Assembly (NCBI GenBank): GCA_045640565.1
Contig: JAZUFG010000021.1
Span: forward strand, 1 to 21,513
Length of the DNA: 21,513 nt
DNA from: RGIG3159 sp045640565
GTDB taxonomy: Bacteria > Bacillota > Clostridia > Oscillospirales > Oscillospiraceae
Reading direction: 5' to 3'
The notes under the pieces are model-generated. The model was not told the DNA's origin and did no database searches. It saw nothing but the letters and a program-made list of their open reading frames with translations. The translations under genes were made by a program, and so were the position numbers. Below, in pieces: positions 5,998 through 12,923 of the stretch. The stretch's first letter is position 1, and the number at the start of each line of letters is the position of its first letter.

Positions 5998-6921
5998 ATG
6001 CGTGTTGTTGATTTGAGTGATATTATCCACTCCATGCAAAATGAAACCGAATTCGTTCTGCGCTGCGAAGAACAGTACCATGATAGGATCAGCGCGATTT
6101 CCGCTGTTATTCTTCACAGTGAAAAACCCTTTGTAGCATTGACCGGGCCGTCGGGCTCCGGCAAGACAACCACAGCCATGCGGCTCAAGGATTACCTGGA
6201 AAATCTCGGCAAAAAAGTGATTCTTGTTTCCATGGACAATTTCTTCTACCCAGACCGGGATGCTCCCAAAGAAGCAAACGGGGATTGGGAATCCCCTTAT
6301 TATGTGAACCGCGAAAGCCTGCTTGATTGCCTTGACCGTTTATCAATGGGAGAAACTGCGGATATCCCCATTTTCGACTACAAAAAGAATGAGATCACCG
6401 GTCACAAAAAAATGGAGAGCAGCCGGGACGCCATCATCATCTGTGAGGGTATCCACATGCTCAATCCTCTTATTTTTGACGGTATCCGGGACCGCGCCAC
6501 CGGAGTCTATGTCTCCCCGAGGACCCGTCTGATCACTCCGGATGATGAAATCGTCAAGCCGGAGGTCGTGCGGGTCGCCAGAAGAATGATCCGGGATTAC
6601 AGAAGCAGAGGAGCTTCTCTTCAATCCACGGTCCAGCGAGCCCAGCAGGTTGACGCAGGCGAGACAAACTATATCCAGCCCTACAAATCCAACGCAGATC
6701 TGCACTTGGACAGTTTTCTTGACTATGAGCTCTGCCTTCTTTCCCGCTATATTCGTGACATCAGTTCTTTCCGCGATGAGCTCACCCCTGAATTTATGGA
6801 AGCGCACGGCCTTTCCCTTTTGCTGAAGGTCGTTCACCGCCTTCCTCCTTTGAAGGGGGAATATGTCCCGAAGGATTCTCTCATCCGTGAGTTTATCGGC
6901 GGCAGCAAATACCGGTATTAA
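5998..6921 (+). CDS. Uridine kinase-like P-loop kinase
   Basis: The 307-residue product belongs to the uridine kinase/phosphoribulokinase family. A clear Walker A motif GPSGSGKTT lies at about 50-58. The Udk-type VSMDNFFYPDRD segment (about 77-88), an IPIFDYKKNEITGHK segment, the ICEGIHML strand and a RRMIRDYRSRG lid-like arginine segment follow. It differs from classical Udk in having an N-terminal extension of about 45 residues and a longer C-terminus, so the substrate may not be uridine. The start has GGAGG 5 nt upstream. It is the first gene of a four-gene operon; the next gene starts 26 nt after its stop. The family is secure, the phosphate acceptor is not. Confidence 0.85.
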   Translation: MRVVDLSDIIHSMQNETEFVLRCEEQYHDRISAISAVILHSEKPFVALTGPSGSGKTTTAMRLKDYLENLGKKVILVSMDNFFYPDRDAPKEANGDWESPYYVNRESLLDCLDRLSMGETADIPIFDYKKNEITGHKKMESSRDAIIICEGIHMLNPLIFDGIRDRATGVYVSPRTRLITPDDEIVKPEVVRVARRMIRDYRSRGASLQSTVQRAQQVDAGETNYIQPYKSNADLHLDSFLDYELCLLSRYIRDISSFRDELTPEFMEAHGLSLLLKVVHRLPPLKGEYVPKDSLIREFIGGSKYRY

Positions 6922-6947
6922 AAAATCTTTGATCCGGGAGGTTAACT

Positions 6948-8885
6948 ATGAGTGAAGCAATACTCGAATACCAAAATGCACTGAAAGCAGGACAAAGAGA
7001 GTATAAGGCTTGCATGGCTTCCGGCCAATCCCCCCATGTGAAGGTTTTGGATGAATTCCCAGGCTATACAGAGGGGCTTCGCCAAGTACGAATCGGACTT
7101 GTGGAAATTCCCTCCGAACGAATCGTCGGTACCAAAACCGCCGGCAGGCAGTTTTCCTTCTCTCCCTCCTTCTATCCCCTATTGGACGAGAATACCGAAT
7201 TTGCCATGAAATGGAAGCGCCTTTGCAGCGCACACCTCAGCGATGAAGGCATTCGCGATCCCATTCAGTGCTTTGAATTTTACGGGAATTTTTATGTTCA
7301 GGAAGGGAATAAGCGCGTCAGCGTTCTGCGATATTTCAATGCAAGGACCATCCCTGCCTATGTCATCCGCATTCTCCCGGAAGAAAGCAGCACGGAGAAA
7401 TACCGTGTCTATCGGGAATTTCTGGATTTCTATAAGATTGCCCATATCTATGATGTGAACTGCACGGTTCCGGGATTTTATCGGCGTCTACTCCAGCGTC
7501 TGGACTGCGGCACAGAGCAGTGGGGCGAAAGCTTCACCCGGCATTTTTTGGCAACATTTCAGCGCTTCCGCAGGATAGCTAAGGGAAATCTCAACCTGCA
7601 GAAGCGGACTCCTTCGGACGCTCTGGTCGTCTTCCTGTGGTACTACAGCTTTGACGATGCCTGGAACATGACGGAAGAAGACCTTACGAAGGCAATTTTA
7701 GGCCTGCAAAACGACCTGAATGCGCTCAACGAGAGAAAGCCCATTTCCCTCAGCACTCAGCCCGCAGAGCCCGGGAAAGAGGGTTTCTTCAGCCGCCTTG
7801 TGGCCAAATCTCCCAAAAAGCTGAAAATTGCCTTTATCCACGAGAGGGATGCTTCCAGCAGTGATTGGACCCGAGCCCACGAAATCGGCCGAAAGCATGT
7901 GGTCGATCTCTTCGGTGACCAAATTGAGACAAGTGCCTATTTCCATGCTGTTTCCGGTGCAGAAGGCGAGGCTCTCATTGAGAAGGCCATTGCAGACGGA
8001 AATAATGTGATTTTTACCACGACTCCGCCTTTGATCGGCGCTACTCTGCGGACAGCAGCCAGGCATCCGGAGATATCCATGCTTAACTGCTCTGTCAACA
8101 TGCCCTACCGGGATATCCGTACCTACTACGGCCGAATCTACGAGGGCAAATTTATCACCGGAGCCATTGCGGCAGCCATGTCCGAAGACGGACGCCTGGG
8201 TTATGTGGGAAGCTATCCCATTTACGGAGTTCCTGCAGCTATCAACGCCTTTGCCTTAGGGGCCCAAATGGTCAATCCGAGAGCGAGTGTGGACCTGCAG
8301 TGGAGCTGTGTGGACGGAGATTTTTTAGAGCATTACCGTTCAGAGGGGATCCGCATCGTATCCAACCGGGATATGCCGACTCCGGACCGTATCGTAAGCA
8401 AATACGGCACCTTCCGCTTGAAAGAAAACGGAGAATCCGAGCTGCTTGCCTCCGCCATATGGCGTTGGGACAGAATGTATGAGAATATCATCCGCAGCAT
8501 GCTGGACGGAAGTTGGAGCGTTGAACGCAGTGAAGCCGGAAACCGGGTCATCAACTATTGGTGGGGCATGAGCAGCGGGGTCATTGATGTCGTTTTAGGA
8601 GATATTCTTCCCGACGGTGTCCGCCAGCTCGCAAATGTGCTCCGCCGCGAAATGAAATCCGGCCAGATTGATCCCTTCCTGCGCAAAATCTATGACCAGG
8701 ATGGCGCTCTGCGCTGTGACGGCGGCAATAGCCTATCTTCCTACCGTCTTCTGCACATGGACTGGCTCTGTGACTGCGTCCATGGAAGCATCCCCGGTTA
8801 TGATGAAATTCGCCCCATTGCGAAACGAATGGTCCGGCATTTAGGGCTTCACCGGGAAGAACTGTCCGAGGAGGAACTCCCATGA
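6948..8885 (+). CDS. Cytoplasmic ParB-like/BMP-domain fusion protein
   Basis: The 645-residue protein has two recognisable parts. Residues about 45-145 resemble a ParB/sulfiredoxin-like domain: VEIPSERIVGTK, then GIRDPIQCFEFYGNFYVQEG and NKRVSVLRYFNARTIPAYVI, which place the EGNKRVSV motif at 119-126. Residues about 291-520 resemble the BMP/PnrA/Med nucleoside-binding fold (KLKIAFIHER, NNVIFTTTPP, YEGKFITGAIAAAM, GRLGYVGSYPIYGVPAAINAFALGA). No signal peptide or lipobox is present, so unlike transport BMP lipoproteins it should act inside the cell, perhaps as a nucleoside sensor. GGGAGG at 6936-6941 supports the start. Its stop overlaps the next ATG (8882-8885). Automated annotation may call it an ABC transporter substrate-binding protein, but no transporter genes are nearby. 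Confidence 0.75.
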   Translation: MSEAILEYQNALKAGQREYKACMASGQSPHVKVLDEFPGYTEGLRQVRIGLVEIPSERIVGTKTAGRQFSFSPSFYPLLDENTEFAMKWKRLCSAHLSDEGIRDPIQCFEFYGNFYVQEGNKRVSVLRYFNARTIPAYVIRILPEESSTEKYRVYREFLDFYKIAHIYDVNCTVPGFYRRLLQRLDCGTEQWGESFTRHFLATFQRFRRIAKGNLNLQKRTPSDALVVFLWYYSFDDAWNMTEEDLTKAILGLQNDLNALNERKPISLSTQPAEPGKEGFFSRLVAKSPKKLKIAFIHERDASSSDWTRAHEIGRKHVVDLFGDQIETSAYFHAVSGAEGEALIEKAIADGNNVIFTTTPPLIGATLRTAARHPEISMLNCSVNMPYRDIRTYYGRIYEGKFITGAIAAAMSEDGRLGYVGSYPIYGVPAAINAFALGAQMVNPRASVDLQWSCVDGDFLEHYRSEGIRIVSNRDMPTPDRIVSKYGTFRLKENGESELLASAIWRWDRMYENIIRSMLDGSWSVERSEAGNRVINYWWGMSSGVIDVVLGDILPDGVRQLANVLRREMKSGQIDPFLRKIYDQDGALRCDGGNSLSSYRLLHMDWLCDCVHGSIPGYDEIRPIAKRMVRHLGLHREELSEEELP

Positions 8886-9532
8886 AAATTTTATGCGTTG
8901 CAGATGAAGAAGATAAATCCTATTGGGATTTCTTCCGACCCGAAAAGCTGCAGGATATCGACCTGATCATTTCCTGCGGGGACTTAAAGCCCGAATATCT
9001 CAGTTTTCTTGTTACTATGGGGCATGCCCCGGTCTATTATGTTCGAGGAAACCATGACTACCGCTATGATCAGGCTGCGCCGGAAGGCTGCGAATCCATT
9101 GATAATCGAATCGTGGAATTTCGGGGTCTCCGCATTTTCGGCCTCGGCGGATGTAAACACTTCAGCCGGAGCAAAGAGCACTACCGTGAACAGGATATGG
9201 AAGCCAGAATCACCAAGCTGCGCCTGAAGCTGCGCAAGGGTGTGGATATCATTGTGACCCATGCGCCCGCCTCCGGCTATGGAGATCTTCCTGACCTGAC
9301 CCACAGCGGTTTTGACTGCTTTGTGGATCTGATTGACCGCTACCATCCCAAATTTTTCCTTCACGGCCATATCCATGATTCCTATAATTACAAGCTGCAA
9401 AAGTGTTATGAGCGGGAAGGCACAAGAATCATCAATGTGGGAAAAAGTACGGTTCTGGAAATCCCGGACGAAGAGCTCCCAAAGCCTGAGCCGAAATCCC
9501 CGAGATTCTCTTTAAGAGGAAAGCTTTCATGA
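8882..9532 (+). CDS. Metallophosphoesterase (calcineurin-like), motif I variant
   Basis: The 216-residue product has most of the calcineurin-like phosphoesterase motifs: GD at 33-34 (SCGDLKPEYL), GNHD at 56-59, a conserved His in VTHAP (H127) and GHIH at 162-165. Motif I, usually D-x-H, reads ADEED (D8, E10 in place of His). Size and spacing resemble small YfcE-like phosphodiesterases. The substrate is unknown; with a nucleoside-kinase-like gene and a BMP fold beside it, a nucleotide or phosphorylated metabolite is a reasonable guess. AGGAGG at 8869-8874 serves the start. It overlaps the genes on both sides by 4 nt, so translation is coupled. Confidence 0.87.
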   Translation: MKILCVADEEDKSYWDFFRPEKLQDIDLIISCGDLKPEYLSFLVTMGHAPVYYVRGNHDYRYDQAAPEGCESIDNRIVEFRGLRIFGLGGCKHFSRSKEHYREQDMEARITKLRLKLRKGVDIIVTHAPASGYGDLPDLTHSGFDCFVDLIDRYHPKFFLHGHIHDSYNYKLQKCYEREGTRIINVGKSTVLEIPDEELPKPEPKSPRFSLRGKLS

Positions 9533-10194
9533 AATACAAATGTCTGGTCCTGGACCATGATGACACGGTGGTGGACAGCACTGCGACTGTCCACTTTCCC
9601 TGCTTCCTTGAATATCTGCAAAAAAAGTATCCTCTAGCCTATCAACACGGCTACACGCTTGAAGAATATTTCATCAAAAACTTCGATCCGGGAATAGAAT
9701 CTCTCTTCCACGATGAAATTGGCCTGAGCGAAGAAGAAATGGCCGCAGAAGTGAAATATTGGAGTGAATATGTCAAAACCCATATTCCGAAGGTATATCC
9801 CGGGATGCGGGAGCTTCTTTGGGAAGAGAAGGAAGCCGGCGTCCTGCTGTGTGTTTCCTCCCATTCCTATTCAGAGCATATTTTGAGAGATTACCGGGCA
9901 AATCAGCTTCCTGAACCTGATATGATTTTCGGCTGGGAGCTGCCAAGAGAACAGAGGAAGCCCTTCCCTTATTCTCTGAATGAAATCATGAAACAGTTTC
10001 ATTTGAAGCCGGAAGAAATCCTCATGCTGGATGATCTCAAGCCCGGATATGATATGGCGAAAGCCACCGGAGTCCCCTTTGCCGCAGCAGGCTGGGCCTA
10101 TGACATCCCGGAAATTGAAAACTATATGCGGAAAAACTGCGACTATTATTTCAAAAACGTAGACGATCTCCGCAGGCACCTCAAAGAAGCGTAA
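9529..10194 (+). CDS. HAD-superfamily hydrolase
   Basis: The 221-residue product is a haloacid-dehalogenase-type phosphatase with a helical cap of subclass C1 type. Motif I is LDHDDTVVDS (D9 and D11), motif II is VSSHS (Ser near 110-111), the motif III Lys is probably K144, and motif IV is LDDLKPGYDMAKATGVP (D168/D169). It probably hydrolyses a small phosphorylated metabolite of the phosphoglycolate phosphatase type; the exact one cannot be told. The ATG overlaps the phosphoesterase stop (ATGA). It is the last gene of the operon, followed by the shared hairpin terminator at 10238-10274. Confidence 0.88.
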   Translation: MKYKCLVLDHDDTVVDSTATVHFPCFLEYLQKKYPLAYQHGYTLEEYFIKNFDPGIESLFHDEIGLSEEEMAAEVKYWSEYVKTHIPKVYPGMRELLWEEKEAGVLLCVSSHSYSEHILRDYRANQLPEPDMIFGWELPREQRKPFPYSLNEIMKQFHLKPEEILMLDDLKPGYDMAKATGVPFAAAGWAYDIPEIENYMRKNCDYYFKNVDDLRRHLKEA

Positions 10195-10237
10195 GCCTAT
10201 ATCCGAGTCATTTCTAGAAAAGTTCATCTTGAAAAGA

Positions 10238-10282
10238 AGCGGCAGTGAGTTCATCATTTGAGCTCACTGCCGCTGAATTTTT
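10238..10282. terminator. Bidirectional terminator between convergent operons
   Basis: AGCGGCAGTGAG (10238-10249) pairs perfectly with CTCACTGCCGCT (10263-10274) around a 13-nt loop. GAATTTTTAT follows on the plus strand. Going the other way the hairpin is followed by TCTTTTC. It lies between the HAD gene (plus) and the TPM gene (minus), so it can serve both. Confidence 0.8.
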
Positions 10283-10307
10283 ATGCTTGGATTTTTTGAA
10301 TCGTTCC

Positions 10308-11786
10308 TCAGAATTTTCTTCCCGAGCCGGAATGGAAGGAACCGGAGGAACCGTGATAGGAACCCGAGAAGGAAGAACCGCCGGATGGACGGGACGGCCC
10401 GGAACGGGATCCGGAGGAGCTTGCCACTCTCGTCCGTGATGTTGTAACATTGATAAGCCGATCCCCTACTGAGGCAATGCGAAGACTATCCGGCTGCATA
10501 TAGAGATTTGCCGTAACAGCCTTTTCTTTGCTCTTCATGGTCCTTTTTGCAGAGGAAAGTCCGATGCCGCCGACAATCGCACCGGCAATGCCGGCAAAGA
10601 TTCCGGCCCCGACCCAATTAAAGGGATTTTTTATCTCTTCGGGCTCTTCCGCGCCGGGACGCAAATATCGGTTCAGATAGTCCAGCCAGCAGAGGACCCC
10701 GTCCCCGTAAGCGCCATCCACAAGGTAGGCATAGAGGCTGTCATCCAGGGTGTTTGCCAACTCTTCTGTGTAGAGATCCTGTGTTTCCGGACCGGTACAG
10801 CAGGTCCACCAGCAGCGGTTTTCCGGATCCATGCAAATGAAGAGGCAAAGGCCCTCCCGGTTTTCACCGAAACCGTAGCCGTTGAAATCGTAGAAATCCG
10901 CAGCCAAAATCTCTTCCGGGAAACCGTAATCGCTGCTATCCGTATAGATCACCAGATCTTTATTCAGAGATGCGGAAACCTCTTCGATCATGGAGCGAAT
11001 CTCTTCTTCCTCGCTCTGCGTGAATAAATCCGCATCATCTACCAAGCGAGGTGCAGTCCCGTCAAAAAAGAAGGAAAAATGTTCCGGATCCTCCGGATAC
11101 CAGGCCGGAAGTGTTTTTTCTTCTTCGCCGGAAACAGGCAGAATGACCATGGGAGGGTCAGCTTCCAAATCCGGAAGCTCATCGTGGCCCTCATCCCCGA
11201 CATGTTCTGTGACAAGAAGACCCTCTGCCTTTTCTCCCAGGACCTGAACAGCATTCCCCGGCTGGACAGTACCGACAGGAAGAAGGCTTCCGTCATCCAC
11301 ATGGGACTGGAGAATTTGCTGTACGTAAGAGAAAAAATCATTAAAAATGCCGTAAATCCCGTACTCATCCGCATTTTGCACGATTTTGCTGCAAAGGTCT
11401 TTATTTACCTCTTCGGTGAAATACTCTGCGGCTTTTCCGTGGGGAAATATCTCTTTTTTCTTTGTGTCAGCCTGGTAAAGGAGCAGAATGCCGTCTGCAT
11501 CCTTGCCATAACCAAAGCCATCATAATAAAATTTCGCTGCCTCTTCCCATGAATAACTGCCGAGATTTTCCTGATTCACAGCATAGGCCACAACATCAAT
11601 TCCAAACGCGGAAACGAGCTCACATGCCATGGCGTCCAGATCTTTCAAATCCGACTCTGAAAGTTCTCCGGTAAAATCCGCAGCTCTATAATAGGCATCC
11701 GACCATTCCTCCGCAGCAAAGCAGAGAGGAAGCAGAAGGGAAAAGGCCATCACGATTGCAATTCCAAATGACAGTATTTTTTTCAT
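10308..11786 (-). CDS. Membrane protein with two TPM domains
   Basis: The 492-residue protein starts with a signal peptide (about 1-24, ending CFAA). Two regions resemble the TPM domain: about 35-160 (weaker) and about 245-375 (stronger, with LVDDADLFTQSEEEEIRSMI and FYDFNGYGFGENREGLCLFI). A membrane segment follows at about 391-412, and the C-terminus is a Ser/Gly-rich tail (GGSSFSGSYHGSSGSFHSG) typical of bacterial TPM proteins. TPM proteins have been linked to membrane-protein quality control and to acid phosphatase activity in plants; the role here is unknown. GAGGTGA supports the start, which is 9 nt after the zinc-ribbon gene stop. It is the last gene of a three-gene envelope operon. 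Confidence 0.85.
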   Translation of the reverse strand: MKKILSFGIAIVMAFSLLLPLCFAAEEWSDAYYRAADFTGELSESDLKDLDAMACELVSAFGIDVVAYAVNQENLGSYSWEEAAKFYYDGFGYGKDADGILLLYQADTKKKEIFPHGKAAEYFTEEVNKDLCSKIVQNADEYGIYGIFNDFFSYVQQILQSHVDDGSLLPVGTVQPGNAVQVLGEKAEGLLVTEHVGDEGHDELPDLEADPPMVILPVSGEEEKTLPAWYPEDPEHFSFFFDGTAPRLVDDADLFTQSEEEEIRSMIEEVSASLNKDLVIYTDSSDYGFPEEILAADFYDFNGYGFGENREGLCLFICMDPENRCWWTCCTGPETQDLYTEELANTLDDSLYAYLVDGAYGDGVLCWLDYLNRYLRPGAEEPEEIKNPFNWVGAGIFAGIAGAIVGGIGLSSAKRTMKSKEKAVTANLYMQPDSLRIASVGDRLINVTTSRTRVASSSGSRSGPSRPSGGSSFSGSYHGSSGSFHSGSGRKF

Positions 11787-11795
11787 GCTTTCACC

Positions 11796-12887
11796 TCAGA
11801 GAAAGTGGATCAGGAGACGGAGCGCAAAGGCTGCAGCTCCGGCAATGCCGAAGCGAAGGAGAAAATAGTTTCTGGACTCCCTCTTTCCGATGGGCAGATC
11901 TCCGATAACCTTTCCGGTCTGACCGTTGACAGCAAACTGATAATCCTTTTTCCGATAGTTTATTTTAAAGAAATAAACCGGAAGAAGAAGGTAAGAAACC
12001 TTGGAAAACTTTGCATCCAGGCTTCCGCCGCAGGGCCGCGCATTGACATAGCCGGCTCCCGCCTGCAGACCGGACATATCCTGGGTGCTGTTTACCATCC
12101 GCTCTTTTGCTCTTTCCTGCAGGCCCTCTGCTGCATCATCGTAGCGCTCGGACACATAACCCGCAAGATAGCGCGTATCAAAGGGCTTTATGCCGTTATA
12201 ATCAAACGGCCCCAGAGAATCCATCAAATCATCGTCCAGCTTCTCGGAAGCATCCACGGGCAGCATCTGGAAATCCATGGAAACGTCCCGCTCCAAACGG
12301 TAATGGAAGGTGTCTGTGACGATATATTCTCCCCTTGTATGGCTGGTCATCCGCTCTGCCAGATAATTCAGACGGCCGGAAACTCTTCCGGTAAAGACCC
12401 AGAAGGGGACATATACGCCGTTAATTTTATCCATTGTCTGCTCGGAAAAGAAATCCTTCGGCAGCAGCTTCTTATCCGAATAGAAGCGTTTCATGGCGTT
12501 AGGCAGCTCTTTGGGGCTGATCTTAAAGGGAATGATCCCATCCGGACGGAGGGAACCTGAAACCTTCCCCGTCAAAACGATATGATTCTTGCAATATGGG
12601 CAGGTCAGAGAAACCGTTTCCGGGTCGCACAGGATCTCCGCTCCGCAGGATTTACAGTTAAAAACGGGGAGCTCACCCGGGTCCTCCTTGGCAGTATGCT
12701 GCAAAAGGCTGTCAAAATCAAAACCGTTCACTTCCGTTTCGGCTTTGCCATCAGCTTCTTCTGCATTCTCCAGAATTTCCGTTACCGTGCCACAGTAATC
12801 GCAAACCAGCTTAGATTTTTCCGGATCAAACCGTAGGGGCGCACCACAGGCCGGACATTTCTGTTCAACAGTGATCGATTCCGCCAT
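11796..12887 (-). CDS. Double zinc-ribbon membrane-anchored protein
   Basis: The 363-residue product carries two zinc ribbons near the N-terminus: CPACG paired with CDYCG, and CKSCG paired with CPYCK. A central region of about 200 residues follows that I cannot assign beyond its similarity to proteins called TFIIB-type zinc ribbon-containing in Clostridia. The C-terminus has a hydrophobic segment (FGIAGAAAFALRLLIHF), probably a membrane anchor. The frame is open to an ATG at 12905, but AAAGGA (minus strand, 12894-12899) is placed correctly for the ATG at 12887, which I prefer. It lies between the Ig-like protein (36 nt upstream) and the TPM protein (9 nt downstream), so the three probably work at the same membrane. 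Confidence 0.82.
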   Translation of the reverse strand: MAESITVEQKCPACGAPLRFDPEKSKLVCDYCGTVTEILENAEEADGKAETEVNGFDFDSLLQHTAKEDPGELPVFNCKSCGAEILCDPETVSLTCPYCKNHIVLTGKVSGSLRPDGIIPFKISPKELPNAMKRFYSDKKLLPKDFFSEQTMDKINGVYVPFWVFTGRVSGRLNYLAERMTSHTRGEYIVTDTFHYRLERDVSMDFQMLPVDASEKLDDDLMDSLGPFDYNGIKPFDTRYLAGYVSERYDDAAEGLQERAKERMVNSTQDMSGLQAGAGYVNARPCGGSLDAKFSKVSYLLLPVYFFKINYRKKDYQFAVNGQTGKVIGDLPIGKRESRNYFLLRFGIAGAAAFALRLLIHFL

Positions 12888-12923
12888 AGCAGTTCCTTTC
12901 TTCATTTCTCAGATAAATACGAT

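Noticed and set aside
11805..12560. 251-codon plus-strand open frame opposite the zinc-ribbon gene
   Set aside because: The minus-strand gene has clear zinc-ribbon motifs, a ribosome binding site and operon spacing; the plus-strand frame has none.
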